Origin: Olsenella uli
Lineage (GTDB): Bacteria > Actinomycetota > Coriobacteriia > Coriobacteriales > Atopobiaceae
Assembly (NCBI RefSeq): GCF_016900775.1
Contig: NZ_JACJKN010000014.1
Coordinates: forward strand, 1 to 64,000
Length of the DNA stretch: 64,000 nucleotides
Reading direction: 5' to 3'
This document shows, piece by piece, positions 1 through 7,748 of the stretch. A program made the translations under genes and the position numbers. The notes under the pieces are model-generated. The model did no database searches, had not been told where the DNA came from, and was given only the letters and a program-made list of their open reading frames with translations. Positions within the stretch are counted from its first letter, which is position 1. Every line of letters begins with the position of its first letter.

Positions 1-267
1 TCGCTCGAGAATCGCGGCGCTCTCGGGGATTGACGAGGGGGCGACGGCGGCGTAGGTTCGGCTCATCAGAGATTCCGGGCGGAGGCCCCTACACCACTTT
101 TCGCGACACTACCCAGGTGGAGTGCTACCTTGGGATTATTCGGAGCGGCCGAGATCCCTGGGACCAAGTGGCGCGGAAAACGTTGACCGCGCTCAGGCAC
201 GGAGCGAGCGCTACCGCGCGGCGGCGCGGCCGGGCATGAGCCTCGATGCGCTCCTCCAGACGCCTCT
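1..267. other. Left-edge non-coding stretch; possible IS256-type terminal sequence
   Basis: No gene is supported here. Short open frames exist on both strands, but none has a ribosome site or a recognisable product. Around 90-113 the sequence TACACCACTTTTCGCGACAC resembles the terminal inverted repeats I associate with IS256/Mutator-family elements. A partner repeat is not visible in the window, so if it is an IS end the element would lie to the left. This is a resemblance from memory, not a proven match. Confidence 0.25.
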
Positions 268-1425
268 CTACAGCCCCAGCACCTCACGCTTCTTCACATC
301 AAACTCCTCTTGGGAGAGAATTCCGGCGTCGAGAAGGTCCTTGAGCTTCCTGAGCGTCTCGATCTGCTCGTCGAGCGATCTGCCCGTATCCGCTTCCGGT
401 GCGGGAGCTGCTGCCGCCGCAGCGGAGGCATTCTGCGGGTTGAGCGCGCTCGCGAGGTTCATGCCAAAGAGCATTCCCCCTCCGTCGCCGAGGCCGTTGT
501 CGCGCACGCCCTCGGCGATCATCTGCTGGGCCGCAACATTGGCCGCCTGCTGGGATACGCCCTCATAGGCGCGCACTCCCATCTTCTTCTCAGAGAACTG
601 CCGGACGAGCTCACGAGACTGCTCCGAGAACTCGATGTTCTCAACCGCAACGGCGACAAGTTTGAGGCCGAAGCGCGTCTCCCACGTGCCTGCGTTGTCG
701 TCTTCCGAGATGATTTGTGCGGCGATTGCGCTTGTCCGTGACGGAAGCTGGGAGATTCGGTAGCTCGCGGAGAGCGCGTTCACAGCGGAGATGAACGAGT
801 GGAGGAACTCAGCAAGTAGCTGCGTTCGCGATTTCGGGTCATCCAGCGAGTAGGAGAACACGTTGGCTGGCAGGAAGTTTCTCACTAGAAGCTCGGGATT
901 GCTCACCTGGACCGAGAACGACCCATACGCATAGATCTCAAGGTCGGTTCCATAGAACAGGTCGTTGTAGGCAAGCGGCCCTCGCGTCCCAAACCTGAGG
1001 CCCCGAATCTCATGAAGGTTGACAAAGGCTACGCGCTTCTCATCGGCGGACATGCCCGAGAAGCCGACGCGTTCGGCCGCCTCGTCAAGGAGTATCTTGC
1101 CTATTCCCTTTCCGCGGCGATCTTGCTCATCAAATACGCTGGCCTGCCCGTCTCGATACTCAAAGCCTCCGGGCGCCGTGATGACCTGCTCGATTCCCGC
1201 CTGGCTGAACACAAATGCGGCCGTGCCCTCGGGGACAAAAATGAGCGATCCGTTTGAGAGGATGTCCTCCGCTCCGCGGTTTGCCCCGCGGCCGTTCTGC
1301 GAGTTCTTGCGAGTTCCCGGGGCCACAACGGTGTGCTCGTCAAATGCCGGGGCGGTGACGATGTCTTTCCACTGGTCGGCGAGTACGCCTCCGATGGAGT
1401 CAAACGCTGCGTCGAAGATTCCCAT
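268..1425 (-). CDS. SPFH-domain protein with C-terminal SHOCT segment (YdjI-like)
   Basis: 385 aa. Residues about 30-290 read as an SPFH/band-7 domain of the YdjI or 'virion core' type, with N-terminal FDSIGG, a central VFDEQDRRG and a late GLKLVAVAVENIEF. An Ala/Pro-rich linker follows. The last 35 residues (SLDEQIETLRKLKDLLDAGI...) are a typical SHOCT short helical motif. No signal peptide or membrane segment is seen, so it is probably a cytoplasmic scaffold that oligomerises at the membrane. The start is ATG behind AGGAGG, which overlaps the stop of the upstream PH-like gene, so the two are probably co-translated. A second, damaged SPFH gene lies at 5928. The cellular role is unknown; related B. 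subtilis genes belong to an envelope-stress operon. Confidence 0.8.
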   Translation of the reverse strand: MGIFDAAFDSIGGVLADQWKDIVTAPAFDEHTVVAPGTRKNSQNGRGANRGAEDILSNGSLIFVPEGTAAFVFSQAGIEQVITAPGGFEYRDGQASVFDEQDRRGKGIGKILLDEAAERVGFSGMSADEKRVAFVNLHEIRGLRFGTRGPLAYNDLFYGTDLEIYAYGSFSVQVSNPELLVRNFLPANVFSYSLDDPKSRTQLLAEFLHSFISAVNALSASYRISQLPSRTSAIAAQIISEDDNAGTWETRFGLKLVAVAVENIEFSEQSRELVRQFSEKKMGVRAYEGVSQQAANVAAQQMIAEGVRDNGLGDGGGMLFGMNLASALNPQNASAAAAAAPAPEADTGRSLDEQIETLRKLKDLLDAGILSQEEFDVKKREVLGL

Positions 1426-1434
1426 TGCAGCCTC

Positions 1435-2061
1435 CTAGAGCGTCTGGCGCGTATCGCAGTACGAGCAGGTTACGGTTGAGCCTGCGCGCCCGGTAATCGG
1501 GGCGTGGCATCCAACGCACTTCTTGGTGACGTTGGCGGGTCGCTCCTTCTGAGAGGCGCCTTTGGGTTGCCGTCCGCCTCCAAAGATGGAGCCAACCAAG
1601 TCCCTGGCCCCGTCAACGACGTTGGATATTTCAGGAGGAAGGCTGTCCTCTGCCCCTATGCTGGACAGGTCCCCGTCGGCGGCTTGTGCGATGGCACGTG
1701 CCCACCGCTCGGCCAGGCGTCGCGGGTTGGCCTGGAAGCACAGCGTGACAGTCTCGTCCCTAAAGGCTGCCTGCAGACAGTAGCTGGATCGATACTTGGT
1801 GGCAAAAACCTGAGGAACGTCGTTCTGCCGCTGGATCTTTGCCAGGGGGCATCGTTTGAGCATGCGCGTCTTCTTGAACAGACCCTGAGAGGCGCTTGCG
1901 ACGAGAATGAGGTTCTGGTTGGTGAGCACGAGCTCGTCAAGGTCCTCGCCGTCTGTGTCATTCCCCAGCTTGACCGACTGCTCCTGCATGACAACGAGCT
2001 CGCCCGGAGCGAGATTGTAGTCCTCCACCTGACCCTCCGTTTCTGGATGCCTCCGTTTCAT
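1435..2061 (-). CDS. PH-like domain protein with C-terminal zinc ribbon
   Basis: 208 aa. Residues about 15-130 have the alternating beta pattern of a bacterial PH/GRAM-like domain (GELVVMQEQSVKL, LVLTNQNLILVAS). The C-terminus carries CVGC...CSYC, a four-cysteine zinc ribbon. It is the first gene of a two-gene operon with the SPFH gene; its stop lies in the ribosome site of that gene. The start is uncertain: ATG at 2061 has a weak upstream site, while GTG at 2028 is preceded by GGAGGG. The upstream region carries a TCAGTT-N3-AACTGA palindrome that recurs in front of the divergent gene at 2532. A membrane-surface adaptor for the SPFH protein is my inference. Confidence 0.65.
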   Translation of the reverse strand: MKRRHPETEGQVEDYNLAPGELVVMQEQSVKLGNDTDGEDLDELVLTNQNLILVASASQGLFKKTRMLKRCPLAKIQRQNDVPQVFATKYRSSYCLQAAFRDETVTLCFQANPRRLAERWARAIAQAADGDLSSIGAEDSLPPEISNVVDGARDLVGSIFGGGRQPKGASQKERPANVTKKCVGCHAPITGRAGSTVTCSYCDTRQTL

Positions 2062-2087
2062 GCTAGAAGGGAAGCCCTGGCGTTTCC

Positions 2088-2102
2088 TCAGTTGTTAACT
2101 GA
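2088..2102. promoter_or_regulatory. Operator-like palindrome TCAGTT-N3-AACTGA (site 1)
   Basis: The sequence TCAGTTGTTAACTGA is a perfect 6-bp dyad around three bases, embedded in TTTCC...AAA. It lies about 27 bp upstream of the PH-like gene's ATG at 2061. The reverse complement of the site at 2443-2457 gives nearly the same extended sequence, which suggests one repressor controls both divergent transcripts. The binding protein is unknown. Confidence 0.5.
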
Positions 2103-2147
2103 AATACGGGACATGGCGAGAGGTGAGACGCGGCGACGAGGATGCCG

Positions 2148-2345
2148 TTATACGGCTTGCGCCACATCCGCGAGAGCGATGACGTTGCCCGCTGAGGTGG
2201 CTAATGGCTCGCATCCCGCGTACACCACGGGGTGATGCGCGGCAGACGCTCCCATCAGCTCTCCAAGCTCGCTCAGGCTCTTGAAGAGGCGCGGGATATA
2301 GGTTGCCGACGAGTTGACTTCCATGACTTCAGCGGGGGCGGCGCC
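2148..2345 (-). pseudogene. Remnant of a DUF4143 / AAA_14-type ATPase (C-terminal end)
   Basis: Minus-strand codons from about 2345 to the TAA at 2148-2150 encode ...EVMEVNSSATYIPRLFKSL... followed by VVYAG and an ending of VIALADVAQAV. This matches the C-terminal end of AAA_14/DUF4143 ATPases, which characteristically end in VEIKSSATY, then L.VVYGG, then a short helix. Only about 60 residues remain. There is no Walker A/B part and no start signal; the internal ATG at 2324 has no ribosome site. It lies between the two operator-like palindromes, so the divergent promoter region appears to have absorbed the end of a lost gene. Identification is by motif resemblance. Confidence 0.5.
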
Positions 2346-2442
2346 TCGCTTGCGCCCATCATGAGCTGATCTACCTGCTGATACGGATTATATCGCCGGG
2401 TTTTTATCCCTAGAGAACTGAGCTCAAGCGTATGCGTCTTTC

Positions 2443-2457
2443 TCAGTTGCCAACTGA
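2443..2457. promoter_or_regulatory. Operator-like palindrome TCAGTT-N3-AACTGA (site 2)
   Basis: TCAGTTGCCAACTGA with flanking TTTC and GGAAA; the arms extend to CTCAGTT/AACTGAG. It stands about 75 bp upstream of the lipoprotein gene starting at 2532 and is the near-identical inverse of site 1. Confidence 0.5.
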
Positions 2458-2531
2458 GGAAACCAGCTATCAGGCAAATCACAATGACCTACAGATTGGA
2501 TTTCATTCAGGTTCGTTGGATGGAGGGCTGT

Positions 2532-3611
2532 ATGGACTGGGAGCCTGCGGGCAAGAGCGCCGACAAGCCAAGGGGCAAGAAGCGGCGTGGGTGCCTCGCT
2601 GTAGTCGTCGTGATCGTGCTGATTGCCATCGTGGGGGGCATTATCTCGAGTTGCGGCAGGGGCGACGACAGCCTCGACTGGCCGTCGAGCGGGTTGGCGA
2701 CAATGCTCCCGAAGCCGGACTCGAGCACGGGCAACGTTGTCGTTAACAGCGACGATTCCTTCTCCGCGAGCGTTGATGGCTACACGCAGGAAAAGTACGA
2801 CTCCTATGTGGCCCAGTGCCAGGAGATGGGCTTCTCTGTTGAGGCCGAGAACGGCACGGGGACGTACGCCGCGTATTCGGAAGAGGGATATCACTTGAGC
2901 CTCTCGTTCTTTGGCTCTTCGGACGGAAGCATGAACGTGACGCTGGATGCTCCCGTTGAGATGGGCGCGATCTCCTGGCCCACTGAGGGCGCGGGCTCTC
3001 TGGTTCCCGCTCCGACCTCAACGACAGGCAAAATCGATTCCGACAGCTCGACCTTCTTCTTCGCCTACGTGGGCGAGACAAACGAGGAGGCATTTGCCGC
3101 CTACGTCGACGCGTGCTCGTCTGCGGGCTTCAACGTTGACTATGACCGTGGCGACACGTGGTATGGCGCCGACAACGCGGAGGGTGTCTCGCTGAGGGTT
3201 GAGTATCGCGGCTTCAATACCATGGTGGTTCGGGTCGACGCGCCGGATGACGCGGAGGCGGCTCCCGAGCCGGAGTCGACAGCACCAGATGCCGAGGCCC
3301 CGACAACGCCGGAGGCCGAGGCTCCGGCAACGCCCGAGAGCTCTGCCGGCGGATCGTCCGATTTCCGCGCCACGATGGACGCCTACGAGGCATTCATGAA
3401 CGAGTACTGCGACTTCATGGAGACGTACAGCAGCGACTCGAGCAACGTCGTGAGCATGGCTCTCGACTACGCGGACATGATGAGCCGCTACTCCGACATG
3501 ACGGAGCAGATTGACGCCATCGACGAGAACTCCCTCTCCGCGGATGACCTGGCCTACTACACGGAGGTCATGGGTCGGGTGAACGCTCGTTTGCTGGAGA
3601 TTGGGCAGTAG
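2532..3611 (+). CDS. Membrane-anchored protein with two DUF6591-like repeats
   Basis: About 359 aa from ATG 2532; an alternative ATG lies 12 nt upstream. The chosen start has GGAGGG four bases before it. The N-terminus is basic (GKKRRG), followed by a hydrophobic run (LAVVVVIVLIAIVGG) and ISSCG, so it is either a single membrane anchor or a lipoprotein. Two homologous segments follow at roughly residues 45-140 and 140-235. Each begins WP(S/T)-G with P(K/A)P(D/T)S-TG, contains a YV..C...GF motif and ends in L/V-DAP, which shows an internal duplication. A Pro/Glu/Ala linker of near-repeats (APTTPEAEAP) leads to a C-terminal helical domain rich in Asp, Ser and Tyr. I assign the repeats to DUF6591 from memory. 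It is extracytoplasmic with unknown function. Confidence 0.7.
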   Translation: MDWEPAGKSADKPRGKKRRGCLAVVVVIVLIAIVGGIISSCGRGDDSLDWPSSGLATMLPKPDSSTGNVVVNSDDSFSASVDGYTQEKYDSYVAQCQEMGFSVEAENGTGTYAAYSEEGYHLSLSFFGSSDGSMNVTLDAPVEMGAISWPTEGAGSLVPAPTSTTGKIDSDSSTFFFAYVGETNEEAFAAYVDACSSAGFNVDYDRGDTWYGADNAEGVSLRVEYRGFNTMVVRVDAPDDAEAAPEPESTAPDAEAPTTPEAEAPATPESSAGGSSDFRATMDAYEAFMNEYCDFMETYSSDSSNVVSMALDYADMMSRYSDMTEQIDAIDENSLSADDLAYYTEVMGRVNARLLEIGQ

Positions 3612-3625
3612 CCGAATAGTACGCG

Positions 3626-3841
3626 CTAGAACTCGATCAGGTCCCGTACGCGTACGTCGAGCGCGCGGGCAATGCGGATAAGCACGTCGATGCCAACATC
3701 AGCCGCTCTTGTCTCAATCTTCCAGAGATAGGAGCGGCTCGTGCCCGTCATGAGCGCGAGCTTGCGTTGCGATATGCCACATCGGGTGCGCTCGGCCCGT
3801 ATTCGGGAGCCGATGGCCCGTTTCTCCACCTCATTGTCCAT
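3626..3841 (-). CDS. XRE-family helix-turn-helix regulator
   Basis: 71 aa, almost entirely one HTH_3/Cro-CI domain: IRAERTRCGISQRKLALM, then TGTSRSYLWKIE, then a closing helix (VLIRIARALDVRVRDLI). It is a stand-alone DNA-binding protein with no sensor domain. It lies divergent to the lipoprotein gene starting at 3897; the 55-bp gap is AT-richer and holds two CTATAG hexamers that may be its binding site. No ribosome site is evident at ATG 3841. Target genes are not known. Confidence 0.8.
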   Translation of the reverse strand: MDNEVEKRAIGSRIRAERTRCGISQRKLALMTGTSRSYLWKIETRAADVGIDVLIRIARALDVRVRDLIEF

Positions 3842-3896
3842 GCGGGCAAGAATATGCGCGCTATAGTCGAGATATGCTTTCTATAGAGAGCCATAG

Positions 3897-5186
3897 ATGA
3901 CCAAGAGCTCGGGGGAGGAAATGAGGGTATCGGGGCGGCAGTATGTAAATAGAGCTTTGGCCACGCTTTGTGCACTAGCTCTGACGCTTGGCCTTGGAGG
4001 TTGTGGAGGCGATGGGACGTCGGAGGAGCCGACCCAATCAGGAGGCAGCGCCGTCTCCATCACGATTGAGTGTGAGTCCAATCTCATGCTAAGCAGGTAT
4101 GACTTGGACGTGTACGTTGATGACGCCCAGCAGGGCTCGCTTGACCATGGGACAACCAAGACCTTTGATCTCGTTTTAAATGACGGGACCCATGCGCTGC
4201 GAATTACCGAGAAGGGCGACAGCAGTGTTGACGGCAGCGTTGACTTCTCCGTAAGTGGGGAGACATCTCTGAAATATGTTGCCCACTGTACGAATTCACA
4301 GGTAGAGGTCGAAGCTGTCAACGCACTTAATCCACCCATTTCATCAAGCGAGGCATCGTCCAAGTATCACGATGAGGCGCGCCGGGCGTTCGAGGAAGCT
4401 GGCTTCACAAACATCAGGGAGGAAGAGCTGCGCGATTTGATGCCCGGTCAGCAAAGCAGCAACTGGTACACGGATAACATCACTATTGGGGGAAGGGATG
4501 AGTTCAGCGAGGAAGACTCTTTTCCTGCTGACGATGAGGTGGTCATCACCTATCACGTTCTCGCAGACCTCAATGCCCCCGCATCATCTTCAGAGCTTGA
4601 GGGAAGAAACTACGAGGATGTTGTGAGTATGTTTGAAGATGCCGGCTTCATCAATGTGACGACAAGAACGACGGGTGCGTCAGGAGCGGCGGGCACAGTA
4701 TCTGAAGTCTGCATTGGTGGACTCTTTGGCTCATCAGACTTTGCCGCCGAGGACACGTTTGCCTTCGATTCTGGGGTTGAGATTACGTATTTCGAGGGCA
4801 GCGGGAGTTCGGATGAGAGCTCGGGGCCAGCGCCTGTGCCTGAGGGTGATTTGAACAGGCTTCTTGAGCAAAGCGAAGCGGATGCGAGCTGGTTTAGCTC
4901 TGCGTATAAGGGAAGCACGATTACTTTCGACGGGTGGGTTGCCCATCTCGTGCACCATGACAATTTCGATACAAGATGGGATGTGCTTATTCTTCCAGGT
5001 GACAGCGGGGATTCATCAACTGATTTAAGCCTTCGGCTCACAGATGTCAGCATGTCAGACATGAATGTCGTAAACAGCGACACGCTGCGCATGGGTGACA
5101 ACATAACAATTACTGCGGTTGTGGGCGATTATAACGAGACAGCCGCATGGCTTGAGCTCGATCCCGTGTCTATAACGATTCGATAG
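3897..5186 (+). CDS. Lipoprotein with C-terminal DUF4839-like domain
   Basis: 429 aa from ATG 3897; ATG 3921 directly behind GGGGGAGGAA is an alternative. A signal peptide (ALATLCALALTLGLGG) ends at a lipobox LGGC, so the mature protein should be lipid-anchored. The middle contains two segments resembling PASTA-like 'AFEEAGFTNI' / 'MFEDAGFINV' units at about residues 160-300. The last 110 residues (SSAYKGSTITFDGWV..., LRMGDNITITAVVGDYNETAAW) match what I remember of DUF4839. Codon use is less GC-rich than in the housekeeping genes, consistent with an accessory gene. It is followed after 10 nt by the zinc-ribbon gene. Confidence 0.7.
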   Translation: MTKSSGEEMRVSGRQYVNRALATLCALALTLGLGGCGGDGTSEEPTQSGGSAVSITIECESNLMLSRYDLDVYVDDAQQGSLDHGTTKTFDLVLNDGTHALRITEKGDSSVDGSVDFSVSGETSLKYVAHCTNSQVEVEAVNALNPPISSSEASSKYHDEARRAFEEAGFTNIREEELRDLMPGQQSSNWYTDNITIGGRDEFSEEDSFPADDEVVITYHVLADLNAPASSSELEGRNYEDVVSMFEDAGFINVTTRTTGASGAAGTVSEVCIGGLFGSSDFAAEDTFAFDSGVEITYFEGSGSSDESSGPAPVPEGDLNRLLEQSEADASWFSSAYKGSTITFDGWVAHLVHHDNFDTRWDVLILPGDSGDSSTDLSLRLTDVSMSDMNVVNSDTLRMGDNITITAVVGDYNETAAWLELDPVSITIR

Positions 5187-5196
5187 GTACGCGAGC

Positions 5197-5673
5197 ATGG
5201 CGTATTGCGATAAATGCGGCAAGAAGCTCTCTGAAGGAGCAGCGTTTTGTTCCAAGTGTGGGGCACCAGTTACGCACTTGAAAGACGGCACCAATGACGA
5301 GAGGCGGGCAGAGCGCTATGACGGAGTCGTTCACAAATGCCCGAACTGTGGCGAGCAATTGGCTGCGTTCGTTTCCAAGTGCCCTGCCTGTGGGTTTGAG
5401 CTGCGTAACGTAAGTGCTCCCAGCACGGTAAATGACTTGGCTATGAAGCTCGAGCGGGTGAAGAGCCTCGATCAGAGAAATGAGCTCATTAAGAATTTCT
5501 ATATCCCTAACACAAGCGAGGATATATATAAATTCTTTATTCTTGCAACATCTAATATCGAAGCCGGTGGCGAGAGCGTTGACGCTTGGCACGCGAAACT
5601 CAGTCAAGCATACAAAAAGGCCGAGCCTGTTTTTGGCGAAGGGGGGGCTCGACCGAATAAAGCGAATGTGTGA
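5197..5673 (+). CDS. Zinc-ribbon protein, probably the frameshifted N-terminal part of a longer membrane protein
   Basis: 158 aa in this frame. Residues 3-24 form one zinc ribbon (YCDKCGKK...FCSKCGAP) and residues about 47-68 a second (CPNCGEQ...CPACGFEL). A helical domain follows (NELIKNFYIPNTSEDIYKF, then DAWHAKLSQAYKKAEPVFG) that is known from zinc-ribbon proteins in which it continues into a basic segment and a membrane anchor. Here the reading frame is lost at a run of seven G at 5641-5647. With six G the protein would read through as FGEGGLDRIKRM... into the next open frame and end at 5917. See the finding on G7 tracts. The current C-terminus (ARPNKANV) is therefore likely out-of-frame sequence. 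Confidence 0.65.
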   Translation: MAYCDKCGKKLSEGAAFCSKCGAPVTHLKDGTNDERRAERYDGVVHKCPNCGEQLAAFVSKCPACGFELRNVSAPSTVNDLAMKLERVKSLDQRNELIKNFYIPNTSEDIYKFFILATSNIEAGGESVDAWHAKLSQAYKKAEPVFGEGGARPNKANV

Positions 5674-5917
5674 TAGGTTGAGCAGGAAACGTGTCGTCGG
5701 CATCACTATGTCTGCGGTAAGGACAAGCGGGGGCGTGCGATGCTTCTTGCTGTTTCTTTTTGGTCTCATTCTCACATTTTCCGGATATTATCTGGGATCG
5801 CAGTCTGGTGACCCGGATTCGACGTTTTATATGCTTGGACTGTTGGGCATGTTTCCGCTTATGGGGGCAGCGTTCCTGTTTATAACGATGATAGGACGCG
5901 AGCGCAATGAGAAATAG
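5666..5917 (+). CDS. Two-TM hydrophobic segment, probably the C-terminal part of the zinc-ribbon protein
   Basis: 83 aa if started at ATG 5666, which overlaps the preceding frame by 8 nt. It begins with a basic stretch (RLSRKRV), then two membrane segments (CFLLFLFGLILTFSGYYLG and MLGLLGMFPLMGAAFLFITM) and a short charged tail. It has no ribosome site of its own. Removing one G from the G7 tract at 5641 fuses it in frame to the zinc-ribbon protein, which makes a single two-ribbon membrane protein of about 240 aa. I favour that reading; translational coupling of two separate proteins is the alternative. Confidence 0.5.
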   Translation: MCDRLSRKRVVGITMSAVRTSGGVRCFLLFLFGLILTFSGYYLGSQSGDPDSTFYMLGLLGMFPLMGAAFLFITMIGRERNEK

Positions 5918-5927
5918 CGGCGGATTC

Positions 5928-6970
5928 ATGGACGAGATTCGCTGCGACGAACCAAATTATCTCATCTGGAAATGGCATCCCGCCGGTTCCCAGAAGGGCG
6001 CCAACCGCCGCGGGAATGCCATCCGCTGGGGGGGTTGTCCCTCTGCGTGCGCGATGGCTCCGTCGCCGCGTTCGTATACCATCAGAAGGACGGCACCTAC
6101 GAGGACTTCATCGAGGGCCCCTACGACCAGATTCTCAAGACCGCCAACCTTCCCGTTCTCGCAAGTATCGTTGGGCTCGCCTACGACGGCGGCACGCCCT
6201 TCCAGGCGGAGGTCTATTTCATCAACCTTGCCCAGGTTGTGCAGGTTCGCTTTGGTGTGCCTTTCTTCGACGTCTACGACCCGCGTTTTCTGGACTTCGG
6301 AGTGCGTGTCGCCGTTCGCGGAACCATCACGTTCGCAATCAAGGACTATCACCAGTTCGTGAGGCTGCACCGTCTTGACGAGCTCGATCTGGGCACGATT
6401 CAGAGGCAGGCCAGGGACGCCGTCACCCGCTACGTCAAGGCTGCCGTAGCTAATGCGCCCGCCAACCTCGGAATTCCGGTTGTGCAGATTGAGCGCGGCA
6501 TCGCCAAGATTCGCGACGTCGTTGAGTCCCAGGTCACCGAACGCCTCTCGAGGGATTTCGGCGTCGCCGTCTCCGGGGTGGACATCTCTGTGATCGAGCT
6601 CGACAAGACCAGCGACGGCTACCGCCAGCTCATGTCCGTAACGCGCGATGTGGAGCAGGCTACCGTTCGGGCCCAGACCGAGATCAACATCAAGAACCTC
6701 CATGACCAGCAGCGAATCAACGCCGTGAACCTCGAGGAGACCCTGCGCGTCCAGCGCGAGGAGGCTCAGAGGGCGCAGCGCATGGCAGCGGAGACCGCCA
6801 ACATCGGTGCTTTCCAGCTCGAGAAGCAAGCGGAGGCGGGTGTCGCAGGCGCGAGCGCCCTCGGACAGATGGGTGCGAACGGAGCGACCGAGATGGGCAG
6901 CGGCTTTGGTGGCGGGTTCGACCCAGCTGCGATGATGGCCGGCATGATCGTCGGCGGTGCCGTGGGCTAG
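5928..6970 (+). pseudogene. SPFH-domain protein (YdjI-like), frame broken at a G7 tract
   Basis: The proper start is ATG 5928 (MDEIRCDEPNYLIWKW), typical of this family, but the frame ends soon after the seven-G run at 6028-6034. Adding one G joins it to the downstream frame as RWGGLSLCVRDGSVAAF, and from there the SPFH domain continues to 6970 (FGVPFFDVYDP, VRGTITFAIKDYHQFV, a helical SVTRDVEQATVRAQTEINIK region and a Gly/Ala/Met-rich tail). A TAG at 6968-6970 then ends it, and the codons beyond continue in the same frame into a GYF-like domain. The single-piece ancestral protein would be about 450 aa with SPFH plus GYF. Whether the G-tract change is genuine, phase-variable or a sequencing slip cannot be told from one sequence. 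Confidence 0.75.
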
Positions 6971-6982
6971 AACGTCACAGGC

Positions 6983-7276
6983 ATGATGAACGGCATGATG
7001 GGCGGGCTCGGCGGCCAAGCGGCGCAGTCCGGTGCCCAGACTCCGCCACCGGTCCCGCAGGCTGGGTATCACGTAGCCGTGAACGGAGTTGCGACTGGGC
7101 TCTTCTCGCCGGCTACGCTTTCTCAGATGGAGACGACGAGGTCGTTTACGAGTGAAAGCCTCGTCTGGAAGCATGGCATGGTGGAGCGGCGCCGCGCCGG
7201 AGACGTAGACGAGCCCGTGTCCGTATTCGGTGGCACAGCTCCGTCCAACATACCACCCATCCCGCCGATCGCGTAA
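6983..7276 (+). pseudogene. GYF_2-like domain, cut from the SPFH gene by an in-frame TAG
   Basis: 97 codons beginning MMNGMMGGLGG, in the same frame as the SPFH gene and only 12 nt beyond its TAG. Residues about 28-75 (GYHVAVNGVATGLFSPATL... SLVWKHGM) match the GYF_2 domain pattern Y.V..nG...GPf....L...LVW..GM. The conserved tryptophan after GM is replaced (VERRRAG), a further sign of decay. Changing the stop TAG to CAG would restore GQNVTGMMNGM, the usual continuation in this family. No good ribosome site precedes ATG 6983. Confidence 0.6.
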
Positions 7277-7287
7277 GGAGGGGAATT

Positions 7288-7557
7288 GTGAACGAGAGCG
7301 GCTTCTACTCGGTAGACCGTCTTGTTGAGTTTGGCCTCACGCTCGGGGTTGCCACGCAGATGGCCAATTCCATGAACGCGATCCTTCAGAACATGCAGAT
7401 TCCCGGGGTGGGAAATCCCATGATGCCCAACGCGCTCGCGGAGGACCAGTCGCTATTCTACGTGGTTCTCGATGGCACGTCCGTGGGTCCGCTCGCCACC
7501 TCCGAGCTCTCCCGCCTCATCGCTGAGGGGCGTGTGACCAAGGAGACCTACGATTGA
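7288..7557 (+). pseudogene. Truncated GYF-like protein
   Basis: 89 aa from ATG 7288, behind GGAGGGG. It opens MNESGFYSVDRLVEFGLTLG and has a GYF-type segment from about residue 66 (LFYVVLDGTSVGPLATSELSRLIAEGRVTKETY) that stops abruptly where VW.PGM is expected. In the shifted frame the sequence continues as GGSLSTAAENV, a plausible end of the domain, to a TGA at 7653-7655. One lost base near 7552 would explain this. It probably formed an operon and a complex with the SPFH-GYF protein before it. Confidence 0.55.
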
Positions 7558-7685
7558 CGGGCGGAGGCTCCCTGAGTACCGCTGCCGAGAACGTTCAACC
7601 TGTCCACTTGCTTTTCGTCACGCCCTGTTCGCACGTGATGCCCGCGATGCCTTGAGAGCGCTTACCGCCGATTCTATCAAGCTTG

Positions 7686-7720
7686 TCAACGACTATAAAA
7701 GCTATCAACGGGTATAAAAG
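7686..7720. promoter_or_regulatory. Direct repeats TCAACG-N3-TATAAAAG upstream of the ATPase
   Basis: TCAACGACTATAAAAG (7686-7701) and TCAACGGGTATAAAAG (7705-7720) are 16-bp direct repeats with start-to-start spacing of 19 bp, inside an unusually AT-rich stretch. They lie about 30-60 bp before the ATPase start at 7749. They could be tandem activator or repressor sites overlapping the promoter. The rest of 7656-7748 shows no gene. Confidence 0.4.
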
Positions 7721-7748
7721 AAATCAAGCGGCTGTCTGGAGGTGTAGC

